Positions 53,523-62,992 of a DNA stretch of 64,000 nt are shown in pieces. How positions within the stretch are numbered: the first letter of the stretch is position 1; every line of letters starts with the position of its first letter. The notes beneath the pieces are model-generated. The model searched no databases. It was not told the origin of the DNA and worked only from the letters and a program-made list of their open reading frames with translations. Source of the stretch: Virgibacillus halodenitrificans JCM 12304 (GTDB lineage: Bacteria > Bacillota > Bacilli > Bacillales > Amphibacillaceae); NCBI RefSeq assembly GCF_001310895.1, contig NZ_BAZS01000010.1, forward strand, positions 1-64,000. The letters run 5' to 3'. The position numbers and the translations under genes were made by a program.

Positions 53523-55037
53523 ATGCCCTATATCAGTAAAGAAACGCTCACTAATTCTTTGATGCAATTAAAAGGAACAGCACATCATTTTATGAAAATT
53601 TGGTTTGTACTAAAGAGAATGGGATTAAAAAAAGGAGTCACAGTTGAAGTAGACACGAGTAATTCAACTGATGTACTAAAACGTTTGTATTCCTATGGTG
53701 AAAAATCTGGAGAATTTTTTGTTCCATTTGCCCATACTACGCGCTTTATGACAATGAAGCATGATGCAGCAAGGTCTATTATACAAACTACATTAAACAG
53801 ATGGGCAACAAGCGGTTCTGTTGTAGATTGTAACCCAAATGGTTATTTGGATTTTTCTCTCTCCGAATCAGGTAAGGTATTGGTAAGTCAAGGGAGATTG
53901 TATCCCATGGGGTTAGGGAATGGGTTAGATGGTTTTGCTCTTAAGGAAGACACTAGAGTCGTTATTCCTGATCTATCCTTTGCAGTGTGGCTCTTTATAA
54001 GGGAAAACATTGCTGAAGAAAATCCCAAAACTGATTTACTTGATAGAATGACTCAATTTTTAAATCTGGAACGGTCAGAATATGAATTGGTTTTTATTAA
54101 AGATAATTTAGATGTTAAATTGCAAAATGACGCATTATCTGAAGCGGATATTTTTGATGTTTGTCGGGAGATAATTGAAAGTAAGAATATTCCAGTAAAA
54201 GAGATAAGAGAAGATGAAAAACAATACGATAGGAGAATTAAGAATATGATTACTATCAAGGATGAACCATCTTGGCTTCAAGTAGATCCAAGTGAGCAAT
54301 TACAAGAATTAATTTCATCAGGTGAAAAGGCAATTTTAATCTATGGTCCACCTAGAACAGGAAAAACTAGAATAATTGATAATATCTTCCCCAAGGATTC
54401 TGAAGATCGTGTTACTATTCAAATACATGAAGGATGGTCTTATGAAAATTTAATTATCGGCTTACAACCATTACCTAATTCGGAAGAATTCGATTGGAAA
54501 TTGGGACCTCTAGGTGAGGCAATAAGGGATCAAAAAAAGTGTATTGTACTTGAGGAAATCAATAGAACTAGAATAAGTCAGGCGCTTGGGGAGGTTTTCT
54601 CATTAATTGAAGCATCATATCGTGGAGAAGAAAATGGAATTAAATTACCAAATGGGAAAAAAATTTGGATAAATAAGGATGTTCAATTCATTTTCACAAT
54701 GAATACCATAGATGAGAGTACCGAGGATATAGATGATGCGTTATTGGGAAGAATAGCTTCTGTTGAATTTCCTCCTAGAGTTGAGGATCTTACAGAATTA
54801 TTGTCTAGTAAGCAAATAGATGAAGAAATGTCATTAAAAATAAAAGACATTTACAATACAATTCTTACCCAGTATCCGCTAGGTCATGGATACTTTGCAG
54901 GAATTACTAAAGAAACTAATTTTATATCTTATTACGTTTCTCGTATTCGTCCTACTTTACTAAATCATTTCCAATCTGCAAGAAAAGATATAGTCGATCA
55001 GATTGATAATGCTGTAGATGGAGTGTTTATAAATTGA
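53523..55037 (+). CDS. McrB-like AAA+ GTPase/ATPase
   Basis: A 504-residue protein of normal McrB size. The C-terminal AAA+ domain has Walker A LIYGPPRTGKTR at about residue 276, HEGWSYENLIIGLQP, Walker B CIVLEEINRTRISQALGEVF and FTMNTIDEST. The N-terminal 260 residues should be the DNA-reading domain; they begin with a helical segment (SLMQLKGTAHHFMKIWFVLKRMGLKKGV) and match no family I know. Together with the next gene it forms a type IV (modification-dependent) restriction pair. GGAGGATAA precedes ATG 53523. Confidence 0.85.
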   Translation: MPYISKETLTNSLMQLKGTAHHFMKIWFVLKRMGLKKGVTVEVDTSNSTDVLKRLYSYGEKSGEFFVPFAHTTRFMTMKHDAARSIIQTTLNRWATSGSVVDCNPNGYLDFSLSESGKVLVSQGRLYPMGLGNGLDGFALKEDTRVVIPDLSFAVWLFIRENIAEENPKTDLLDRMTQFLNLERSEYELVFIKDNLDVKLQNDALSEADIFDVCREIIESKNIPVKEIREDEKQYDRRIKNMITIKDEPSWLQVDPSEQLQELISSGEKAILIYGPPRTGKTRIIDNIFPKDSEDRVTIQIHEGWSYENLIIGLQPLPNSEEFDWKLGPLGEAIRDQKKCIVLEEINRTRISQALGEVFSLIEASYRGEENGIKLPNGKKIWINKDVQFIFTMNTIDESTEDIDDALLGRIASVEFPPRVEDLTELLSSKQIDEEMSLKIKDIYNTILTQYPLGHGYFAGITKETNFISYYVSRIRPTLLNHFQSARKDIVDQIDNAVDGVFIN

Positions 55038-56227
55038 TGAATTGGGATGTTATTGAAGCAGGAGTTACATATCTTGAGGGTTTTTCTAGCGAATGTCTAC
55101 CTAATGATATCCCTTCACAGATAAAGATACTTAAAAAGAAAAATACTTATGGCTTTGAAATTGGAAATGTTGTTGGTTTAGTTCCATTAGTGAACGGTGA
55201 TTATCTTCGTATCCTTCCTAAATATAGTGGGATAAATATTGTTGAAATGATGATGTATGTTCAGAGCAATGAAAACAAATTAACTAATAATGAATTAGGA
55301 AAACAATATGATATCGGTGATACAGTATCAAGAATCGAAGTGTTTATAGGTGCCTTTATAAAGAGTTTAAAAATAATTGAAGAGAGAAGCCTTAAATTTG
55401 AAAGACAACGGACAAAGAAATCATTAAACCACGTAAAAGGTTCTGTAAATTGGGGAAAAACGAAATTAAATATGAAGAAACGCATTGGTAATTCAATTGA
55501 GTCTAACGTATATACACCTACCTTTGACATTCCTGAAAACCTTCTTTTAGGAGCAGCTGCAAAAAAATCCATTTATTATGTGGAGGAATATTCTGACGAT
55601 TGGCATTTGCTTTATAGATGGTCGAATAGATTTAAGAGTATTTCAGCTGAAAGTTTATATAAAGTTATTGATAAAAAACTTCTGCAAAACAGACTTAGTG
55701 GAGCAAGGGCATATTATCAAGATGCTATAGTTTCTGCTAAGTTGATTTTGGGGTATTACGGAATGGGTAGCGGTGATACCATTGAAGGGGAGGCTTTGTT
55801 GGTAAATACTCCTGATCTTTACGAGCATTATGTAAGGGTAGGTTGTGAAAGAATTTTAAAGAGAAGGGGGTTATTTGTCACAAAGGGTTTTACCCTAAAG
55901 GAGTTTTTATTTATTGATGGGTTCTATGAATTAATTCCAGATATCGTTGTTTGGAAAGGTAATTCAATAGTGCTTGTTTGTGATGTGAAATACAAAGAGA
56001 CAGATTCAAAAGATTATTATCAGCTGTATACTTATATAAAAAAAGTAGGGGGAAAATCGGGTGTGGTTTTTTCCCCATGTAAAAATTCAGAAACAGAACC
56101 GGCAATTTCGTCAAGGAAGACATTTGATGGTATTTTAATATATGATTTATTAATACCAAATTACAGTTCAACGGACTTAGAAAGGGCAGTAGAACTGTTA
56201 ATTGATAAAAAGATTATCTCATATTGA
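55037..56227 (+). CDS. mcrC: McrC nuclease subunit
   Basis: A 396-residue McrC. The N-terminal part has LVPLVNGDYLRILPKY, typical of McrC; the middle has VKGSVNW (GxVxW motif); and the C-terminal nuclease core has IPDIVVWKGNSIVLVCDVKYKE, a PD...DxK arrangement. It is recruited by McrB for translocation-driven cleavage of modified DNA. ATG 55037 overlaps the mcrB stop (TGATG); the codon before, TTG, is an alternative start. It converges on the methyltransferase gene with nine bases of overlap. Confidence 0.85.
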   Translation: MNWDVIEAGVTYLEGFSSECLPNDIPSQIKILKKKNTYGFEIGNVVGLVPLVNGDYLRILPKYSGINIVEMMMYVQSNENKLTNNELGKQYDIGDTVSRIEVFIGAFIKSLKIIEERSLKFERQRTKKSLNHVKGSVNWGKTKLNMKKRIGNSIESNVYTPTFDIPENLLLGAAAKKSIYYVEEYSDDWHLLYRWSNRFKSISAESLYKVIDKKLLQNRLSGARAYYQDAIVSAKLILGYYGMGSGDTIEGEALLVNTPDLYEHYVRVGCERILKRRGLFVTKGFTLKEFLFIDGFYELIPDIVVWKGNSIVLVCDVKYKETDSKDYYQLYTYIKKVGGKSGVVFSPCKNSETEPAISSRKTFDGILIYDLLIPNYSSTDLERAVELLIDKKIISY

Positions 56228-57417
56228 ATTGCTCTCCTCTATTTTTCCTTCTAAGCGATTTCGAGCAATATCAATATATTCTTGTGAAATATCGAATCCA
56301 ATGTATTTACGATTTAGCAATAAAGCAGCTTGAGCTGCAGTTCCAGAGCCAATAAAAGGATCCAAAATTACGTCCCCTTCCTTAGTTGTGAGAGCTATAC
56401 AACGACTTGGTAGTTCAATTGGAAATTGAGCTCCATGCCCGTCTCTACCTGAAGAAGTAGGTAAATACCAAAAATCAGATAGTTTATCAGGTTCAAGCGG
56501 TTGTTTTCCACCTAGTTTAGGATCGAGAAGACGAAACTGTTCCTTATCAAAAAAGGGAGCACGAGTTTTCGTTAAATGGATAATATATTCAATATTCCTG
56601 CTAACACGTGATTTTTGAGGTTCGGGTAAGGATGCACTTTTGCACCAAGAAATAGTGCTTTTTATATAATACCCCATACGTGAGGCTCTCTCAGCAATGC
56701 GTTGGGGTATAAGGCACTGTTCTCCGTCCTTTAAATAGGAATGTCCTGCGGAATACCTCTTAAATGTATGCTCGGACCACTTTCTCTTATCAAGTCCTTG
56801 CATAGCACGTAATGCTTCTGCTGCATTACCCCTAATTTGAGTTCTTGTATTATAGGTGTCCATGATATTCCACCAAATAGAACCATCATCTGATAACTTG
56901 GAGTAGAGAATACTAAGTATTTCAACAGAATGGCGGATGAAGCCTCAGGAGTTTGCTCAAGACCAAAAGAACAAAATTCTCCGTCTGCCCATCTAATAGG
57001 AGTTGAATCTTCATAAATACGTGTTGCCCAATAAGGAGTGGATGTAACTACACATTGTACATGCCCTTCAGGAATTCTTTTAAGTAGTTCCTTTGAGTTT
57101 CCTTGATGAAGACCTTCAATAATACTTTCAGTAGAATCTTCCTTCGGTTCATTATGAGCATCTTCTTCTAGATAATCTAAAATTTTACTTCTTGGTACGA
57201 AAGTTTCTGCAAATGAATCCTGTTCAAGCAAGGTGATAACATCTTCAGAATTTAGAACTTTTTTAGACCCTACAACTTTTTTAATAAAGTGTAGGCTCAT
57301 CCCTGTAACTAGAGCAACCTTTTCAATTCTATATTCAACATTTGATTTCCTTTTCGAATTAAAATTAGAAATAGGTGTAATTGGTTTTATATTATATTTT
57401 GTTTCATTAGAAATCAT
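56219..57417 (-). pseudogene. Beta-class amino-methyltransferase (DNA N4-cytosine/N6-adenine type), frameshifted
   Basis: The first frame gives an N-terminal helix-turn-helix-like part, then HQGNSKELLKRIPEGHVQCVVTSTPYW (the TSPPYW-type catalytic motif IV). The second frame completes it with SDDGSIWWNIMDTYN, KSTISWCKSASLPEPQ, and VILDPFIGSGTAAQAALLL (SAM motif I). Motif IV before motif I marks the beta class. Restoring one T at 56940-56941 reads EAFIRHSVEILS and joins the frames. The ATG overlaps the stop of the upstream ribbon-helix-helix gene. No cognate endonuclease is adjacent. The break may be artefactual. Confidence 0.8.
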
Positions 57418-57602
57418 TTATTATCCTCCATTGAGTCATTTATGCGTTTTTTAACAACAGTACTAATAAAACTTTTCTCCGCTAACCATGAAAGTACTAT
57501 AGAGCGAATAATCTCTGCATCAGTATCTCCGAATTCGCCTTTTAATTGAGATATTAATTCCCATTGACGTTCAGTAAATGAAACTTGAATTTTTCGTGCC
57601 AT
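57414..57602 (-). CDS. Ribbon-helix-helix (CopG-like) protein
   Basis: A 62-residue protein: ARKIQVSFTERQWELISQLKGEFGDTDAEIIRSIVLSWLAEKS, the beta-strand plus two helices of a CopG/MetJ-type DNA-binding dimer. TAGGAGA precedes ATG 57602. Its stop codon overlaps the methyltransferase ATG (ATGA), so it probably regulates this operon, in the manner of restriction-modification controller proteins. Confidence 0.75.
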   Translation of the reverse strand: MARKIQVSFTERQWELISQLKGEFGDTDAEIIRSIVLSWLAEKSFISTVVKKRINDSMEDNK

Positions 57603-57964
57603 TAGATTCTCCTAAGATTCTTTTTAGATACATGATAGGGTAATTCCTACTATGTGTCAAGTTATAAATTAGGGTGATTTTTATAAACACTTCAAATCCA
57701 GTCCACATAAGATATTCTTTATTAATCCTAAAATGATGAAATATGTGATTAACATAATTAATAGAACAGTAAAAATGCCCCCCAATATAATTGAGTGGCA
57801 TTTATTGACCACATTTTGACCACGTAACATATACTATTTTATACTAAAGCAGTGGGTTATATTAGCAAAATATATTCAATTAACATCTATCATGTTGGTT
57901 CAAATTGGTTCAAGTAATGTCATTTTCTATCCTTTTTCATACATTGTTATCCATATAACAATTT

Positions 57965-57987
57965 AAAACGTTGATATACGTTTCAAG
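57965..57987 (+). repeat. Candidate att repeat, right copy
   Basis: AAAACGTTGATATACGTTTCAAG matches the left copy at 50142-50168 apart from a four-base gap and one change. TTTTGACCACC follows at 58031-58041, and two TTGACCAC-type motifs lie at 57808-57825, possibly integrase arm sites. No integrase gene remains between the copies. Confidence 0.45.
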
Positions 57988-58316
57988 ACTCTCAACCATT
58001 TCTGGGGCTTTTTCATACATAAAAACACCTTTTGACCACCAAAAGTTGCTTATGTATAATTGGAGAATCAAGACCAGTTTGCTCTAATTAGCAAGTCAAA
58101 AGTGCGGATGGATGATTACTTTGCTTTCCCTAATATTTACCGGACTTTTTCAGAAGTGGATTGTCAAAAAACTTTTGAAACAACAGTTTTAAATAGAAAA
58201 ACCAGTTACTGTTTGGGTTAAAGAGTCACTATTCAACAAACGCCAGGCGGAGGGCTTGTTCATCTTTTAGGCTTTCGAAGCAAATATGAAACAACCGTCG
58301 GTATTATAAAAGGAAG

Positions 58317-58660
58317 GAGGCTGGGACAAAAAACTTTTATACATTGAAAATCCGAACCGATTCATACTATTACTGAATCATGGCTCGGATTCCTTTTGTA
58401 AAAATTAGCGGAGGAAAAATACGCAGACTCCTCGGAAATGAAGTACATGTTTCCTTCGTGCGATGCTTAGCTGTCGCAACTTTCCTTACCCTGTGGGAGA
58501 ATATGCCTAGATAAGACCCCACAGTACGTTAGGGTGGGAGGCTAAAGATGCGACGTCCTGCCGCGACGCCATTATGAACAACGTCCTGTTGGCCCAAGGC
58601 TTAGCAGCGCCCACGAAAAGCGTAGCCTTTTTCCGGAGAGGGCCTCCACAGTTTAGAATT
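58317..58660. repeat. Intergenic Bacillaceae repeat element
   Basis: Begins with GAGGCTGGGACAAAAAACTTT and continues with AGCGGAGGAAAAATACGCAGACTCC, then GC-richer blocks with many short palindromes (CGACGTCCTGCCGCGACG). The GAGGCTGGGACA start and AGCGGAGGAAAA block are familiar from repeated intergenic elements in Oceanobacillus and Virgibacillus relatives. No coding frame. It occupies most of the 57603-58719 gap with the att-like repeat; a decayed frame at about 58100-58310 (TTVLNRKTSYCLG, stop, QQTPGGGLVHLLGF) is unassigned. Confidence 0.6.
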
Positions 58661-58719
58661 TTCGTCTTTTAGATTAGTACTATTTAGTTATGACTCGTCT
58701 CTTTTTGTTTAAATGCAAT

Positions 58720-59716
58720 TTACAATCTCCCTGAGGTTAAGAAGAGACCATATACATTTTCTCTATGATATTCTATACTCTCAAGAGAGGGCTTAAAAAA
58801 ACTATCTTTAGGAATAAAAATTTGTTTGCCATTGTAGCCTTTAAGAAAATCACTTTCTATTTCTGAATGTACTTTAAGAGTATAATCTTCGTTTAAAGTA
58901 AAGAATCCTTTGTCAAAAGCCCAATGAATGTCCCTACTTAAAGCTAACCCATTATTAGGTAAGAAAAGTCCTCCGTGACTTTTAGGCTGAATATGTGCAG
59001 CTTCTAAATTCATGAACTTACCGTATTTGATCACATTCCGAGTTACAGCACATTTCTCATTATAAGCTACCATTATGAAATCTCTAAAACTAGTGGCTGT
59101 AAATAAATCAGCAACCTTTGTTTCCGAATTATCTATTTTAGATGTGACACTTTTATCTACCACTGGCTCTATTGTAGTACTATTCATAGGTATAAGCTTT
59201 TTATCGATTTCATCAAGGCTACCGTTATAAATAGCGTGATTACTTCTTACCTCGCTATTAGCAATGATTTTTTCACACTTTTTATAAAAAAAAAGAATCT
59301 GCCGTGGTCACTCTTTCTAAATAGTACACAGTTTGCTTTTCTTCTTGTTCTAAAATTTCTTGCTTCTTAACCACAATAATATCATCTGCTTCAAAAAGAT
59401 ATTGTTCCATCTCTAAAGCATTATTAGAATATATCCTATATTCATTCCTGGGCCTTTTAGAAGTACTACCATTATATTTATCATTGTGGTAAATATAATT
59501 ACAATAAACCTTTTTAGGCGTTGGAAGATATAAAGGAATTATAGGTAGTAGAGAAGAATCGTTTTTCACATACCTGGACAATGGCGGGAAAAATGAAAGT
59601 ACTTTTTCATCCTTAGATATATATATATATCTACCCCGGGATGGTTTATCACCAACCTTTGAAATACTTCCCAGTTCTTGATGTCCTAATTTTTTCAAGT
59701 AGTAAGTCATAAACAA
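58720..59716 (-). pseudogene. HNH restriction endonuclease with EcoRII-N/B3-like domain, frameshifted at an A9 tract
   Basis: The first frame (59716 to 59282) is a DNA-recognition domain resembling the EcoRII N-terminal/B3 fold: FFPPLSRY, IPLYLP, GSTSKRPRNEYRIYSNNALEM. It ends in DSFFL and TAA at a run of nine As on the plus strand (59286-59294). Removing one base gives DSFFYKKCEKIIANSEVRSNHAIYNG and continues without a stop into the HNH domain (LEAAHIQPKSHGG, ALSRDIHWAFDKGFF), a protein of about 330 residues. It lies 34 bases after a C5 methyltransferase gene. The A9 tract could be phase-variable or a sequencing error. Confidence 0.75.
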
Positions 59717-59750
59717 AATCCCCCTAATAAAGTTTCGCTACTTTTCCATT

Positions 59751-60962
59751 TTATAACAAAACTTTAATTGCTGCAGCTAATTTTTCAGAGAATTTAGGAG
59801 GAACAGCATTACCTATCATTTTGTAATTATCTCCTGCGCTAGATATAAACTCATAGTCGTCATCAAATGTTTGCAATCTAGCTGCCTCGCGTACGGTAAT
59901 ACTACGAGCTTGAGTAGAGTCAGGATGAATATGTCTTAACCCATCTTTATAAAGATGGGCTGGAATGGTATTACTTGGTTTGTCCCATCTTAATACATGA
60001 TATTTATGGACATTTGAAGTTCTATTTGTGAGTTCAGTATATAGCTGCTTTAGTGCCTCACTTGACACATATTTAAAATGACCATTTTCAATATCTTCAG
60101 CTAACATTTTAAAAATTTTAATATCTCGCTTACTATGAAACCTCGACAAATGATTTGGGATTTCATGATTTAAAGAATGGGAGCATTTCCTACCATTCAT
60201 TTTTATTTCTTGCTCTAGAGGATAGAGTTTTGGTAAGTTTTCAATTGCATCTTGTACAGTTTTTACAGATTCCTTATACTTCGGTAAGTGCTCTGTATAG
60301 AAAGATTTCAGTATTCCCTGTACGTTAGGATACATATCTTTTCTCAATCCGATAATAATTACTCTTTTTCTTTTTTGTGGGACTCCGTATTCCGACATAT
60401 CTACTTGCGCATACTGTTTTAAATCATCAACTATTTCATATCCAGATCTTTCTATATCTTTTTTTATGAGTTCTATAACTGGAATACCACCTGGTTTAGC
60501 ACTCAACATACCTGGAACATTTTCAAATACAAACAATTTAGGCCTATATTTTCTTACTATCTCTAAATAACCTTCAAATAAATAATTTCTATAATCATTA
60601 AGCATTCCATCCTTATCCCTGATTCTCCCAGCAACTGAATATGCTTGACAGGGAGGACCACCAATAATTAAATCTAATGATCTACCTTCTAAAAATGCGT
60701 CTAATCCAAAATGTGATCCAAATTCCGGATCGTTAGACCAACCATTAAGTAATTCTTCAGTTCTTTGAATATCAAACCTTAACACTCTGTTTGCAGCATC
60801 ATCAATATTCCATTTAGTAGCTAGCCGATGTACAAGATTTTTCACAGGTGATTTTTCCCATTCTACAGCAGCCAACATACTAAACTGTTGATTTTTTTCA
60901 AACCCTTCGGAAAGACCTCCACACCCTGCAAAAATATCTATAAAATTATATTTTCTCATCAT
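59751..60962 (-). CDS. DNA (cytosine-5-)-methyltransferase, M2
   Basis: A 403-residue C5 methyltransferase. Motif I FIDIFAGCGGLSEGF, catalytic motif IV GGPPCQAYSVAGR, motif VI FVFENVPG, motif VIII QKRKRVIIIG, and motif X MIGNAVPPKFSEKLAAAI are all present, with a target-recognition region of about 110 residues between VIII and IX. Its ATG overlaps the previous methyltransferase stop (ATGA). Two different C5 methyltransferases in tandem suggest an asymmetric site, one enzyme per strand. Confidence 0.93.
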   Translation of the reverse strand: MMRKYNFIDIFAGCGGLSEGFEKNQQFSMLAAVEWEKSPVKNLVHRLATKWNIDDAANRVLRFDIQRTEELLNGWSNDPEFGSHFGLDAFLEGRSLDLIIGGPPCQAYSVAGRIRDKDGMLNDYRNYLFEGYLEIVRKYRPKLFVFENVPGMLSAKPGGIPVIELIKKDIERSGYEIVDDLKQYAQVDMSEYGVPQKRKRVIIIGLRKDMYPNVQGILKSFYTEHLPKYKESVKTVQDAIENLPKLYPLEQEIKMNGRKCSHSLNHEIPNHLSRFHSKRDIKIFKMLAEDIENGHFKYVSSEALKQLYTELTNRTSNVHKYHVLRWDKPSNTIPAHLYKDGLRHIHPDSTQARSITVREAARLQTFDDDYEFISSAGDNYKMIGNAVPPKFSEKLAAAIKVLL

Positions 60963-62035
60963 AATTCTCCATCATTAATTATATACTTTTTTAGTTGTAC
61001 TCCTAAGTGAAATCCAAGCAATGGAGGAACTGCATTTCCGACTTGCTTATATTGTTCTGTCTTATTACCATAAAACCTGAAATCATCTGGAAATGATTGT
61101 AGACGTGCATTTTCTCTTACTGTCGGCACTCTATGATACTTATAATGAAAATGATTTCTATGCCCTGTATCAATAGTTTTAGAAGGTTTTTTACTATGAT
61201 AGCGAGTCCAAGCTTCATTAAACTTTCTACTTTCTCCAACACCAGGAGGCAAATCCTTGTAATTTCCTCCTTCAGGAACTTGTGAAATTACATTTATCAC
61301 TTGAGAAGTATGATTGGTTCCAACATGATTAAATAATTGCTTAGCATTAGCTCTCATTTTCTTTTGGTACTTTGTACGTGGGGGATTTATGTACTCACTT
61401 ACGTCTTTACCAAAGTCATCTTTAAAATCATGTAAATCTCCAATTGCATCTTCAGAGGTTACGTAATCCTCTGGTTTCTTTACTGGCTCAGGAAATACAA
61501 ACTTCATTCCATCTTTTAAACCAACAAAGAATAACCTTTTGCGTATTTGTGGAATCCCATAGTCAGGTGCATATAAAATTTTATAACTTATTGTATATCC
61601 TAGATCTGAGAACTCTTTCAGAATAGATTCCTTAGCCTTCCCTTTATATAAAGTCCCTAACCCAGGTACATTTTCCAATACAAATGCTTTGGGTTGGAAA
61701 AAATCAACTGCTTTGACCATGGCCCCGAATAATGTATTTCGTTCATCTTTTTCATTTCGCTTACCCGTTAGCGAAAAACCTTGACATGGGGGGCCTCCAA
61801 TAATTAGATCAACATTTTTATTGTCAATAAGGTGGGCCATTTCTAGAATAGTAGAGCCTTGGAACAAGTCTCCATTCATGGCAATTGCACCATCATGATT
61901 ATCTCTGAAACTTTCTAATGCAGGGTCGTTGTTATCAATACCTAATAAGATATCATATCCGGCTTCCATAAAACCTCTGGACAACCCTCCACAACCACAA
62001 AACATATCTATAACTGTAGGTTTTCTTTTGTTCAT
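60959..62035 (-). CDS. DNA (cytosine-5-)-methyltransferase, M1
   Basis: A 358-residue C5 methyltransferase: motif I VIDMFCGCGGLSRGF, motif IV IIGGPPCQGFSLTGKR, motif VI FVLENVPGL, motif VIII QIRKRLFFVGLK, motif IX region RENARLQSFPDDF, motif X QVGNAVPPLLGFHL. ATG 62035 follows GGAG by about seven bases; the frame is open to 62074 without a good site. It is clearly different from M2 in its recognition region. Part of a four- or five-gene restriction-modification cluster with Vsr. Confidence 0.93.
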   Translation of the reverse strand: MNKRKPTVIDMFCGCGGLSRGFMEAGYDILLGIDNNDPALESFRDNHDGAIAMNGDLFQGSTILEMAHLIDNKNVDLIIGGPPCQGFSLTGKRNEKDERNTLFGAMVKAVDFFQPKAFVLENVPGLGTLYKGKAKESILKEFSDLGYTISYKILYAPDYGIPQIRKRLFFVGLKDGMKFVFPEPVKKPEDYVTSEDAIGDLHDFKDDFGKDVSEYINPPRTKYQKKMRANAKQLFNHVGTNHTSQVINVISQVPEGGNYKDLPPGVGESRKFNEAWTRYHSKKPSKTIDTGHRNHFHYKYHRVPTVRENARLQSFPDDFRFYGNKTEQYKQVGNAVPPLLGFHLGVQLKKYIINDGEL

Positions 62036-62082
62036 ATCTTCAACTCCATCTAACAATATCTCATAAGCAATCAACCTACATT

Positions 62083-62310
62083 TTATATTTTTATATACTG
62101 TTGTTGATTTGCACTGCTTTTTACTCCGATTGTTATTTCATCTTTTAACTTGCCGTGTTTCACCTCATGTAAAAAGAGGGATCCTAAAGATCGCCTATCC
62201 CCAATAGCTAAACGATTCCATTCATAGCCTTTAAATAAATCCTTAACCAAAAACTCTTCACCAGAACTTAGCTTATCCACCTCTTGAATGGCTAATCTTA
62301 AACACTCCAT
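62083..62310 (-). CDS. DUF1413 family protein
   Basis: A 75-residue protein matching DUF1413: SSGEEFLVKDLFKGYEWNRLAIGDRRSLGSLFLHEVKHG, then KDEITIGVKSSANQQQYIKI. The family is often found beside restriction-modification or mobile genes; its role is not known, and a DNA-binding regulator is one possibility. AAAGGAG lies about 12 bases before ATG 62310. It is upstream of and probably cotranscribed with the two methyltransferases. Confidence 0.7.
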   Translation of the reverse strand: MECLRLAIQEVDKLSSGEEFLVKDLFKGYEWNRLAIGDRRSLGSLFLHEVKHGKLKDEITIGVKSSANQQQYIKI

Positions 62311-62581
62311 GTCATTATAAAACTCCTTTAAAATCACTAAAATTATAAGCTTATGTATATGTTTATAATAGAACAAATGTTTATATAAGTAAAGAATTTT
62401 AACCTCTTTTATTAATTAATAAATTTATTTGAAAACTAATGATTATTTCCTTATATCTAAACCCTATATTTCTAGCCTAATTTAAATTAACACTAAAAAT
62501 TAAATATAAATTATTGATTTATAAAGGACTTAGCGGGTATACACTTATAAATATACTATTTTAATTAAAGGTAGTGTTTCA

Positions 62582-62992
62582 ATGGCTGACAAAATATCTA
62601 AGCAAACACGGAGCAAGAACATGGCAGCAATTAAGTCAGTGTCCAAATTAGAAGATAAGGTCAGCAGTGAATTGTGGAAAAAAGGTATAAGATTTAGGAG
62701 AAATGATAAATCTCTTTATGGAAAGCCCGATATTTCAATAAAGAAATATCAGGTGGTTGTTTTTATTGACTCCTGTTTTTGGCATCAATGCCCAGTTCAC
62801 GGCAGTATGCCAAAGACTAACGTGGAGTTTTGGAGAAACAAACTTAATAGAAATAAAGAAAGAGACGAAGAAGTTACTAACTACTATGTAAGCAATAATT
62901 GGAAAGTACTTAGAGTATGGGAACATGAACTTAAAGATAACTACTTATCTACAGTAAATAAAATTGCTGACTTCATTAATAAATCCAAATAA
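62582..62992 (+). CDS. vsr: Very short patch repair endonuclease
   Basis: A 136-residue Vsr. The conserved opening is DKISKQTRSKNMAAIKS; KPDISIKKYQVVVFIDSCFWHQCPVHGS contains the catalytic aspartate, zinc-ligand cysteines and histidines; and NWKVLRVWEHEL closes the fold. It nicks at T:G mismatches left by deamination of 5-methylcytosine, which protects the sites of the adjacent C5 methyltransferases. Transcribed divergently from them. Confidence 0.93.
   Translation: MADKISKQTRSKNMAAIKSVSKLEDKVSSELWKKGIRFRRNDKSLYGKPDISIKKYQVVVFIDSCFWHQCPVHGSMPKTNVEFWRNKLNRNKERDEEVTNYYVSNNWKVLRVWEHELKDNYLSTVNKIADFINKSK

Noticed and set aside
57571-57801. Minus-strand frame of 76 codons upstream of the ribbon-helix-helix gene
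   Set aside because: It overlaps the start and ribosome binding site of the ribbon-helix-helix gene in another frame, has no start signal of its own and no family pattern.
58317-58660. Insertion sequence
   Set aside because: No transposase frame, terminal inverted repeats or target duplication could be found; it resembles a non-coding intergenic repeat.
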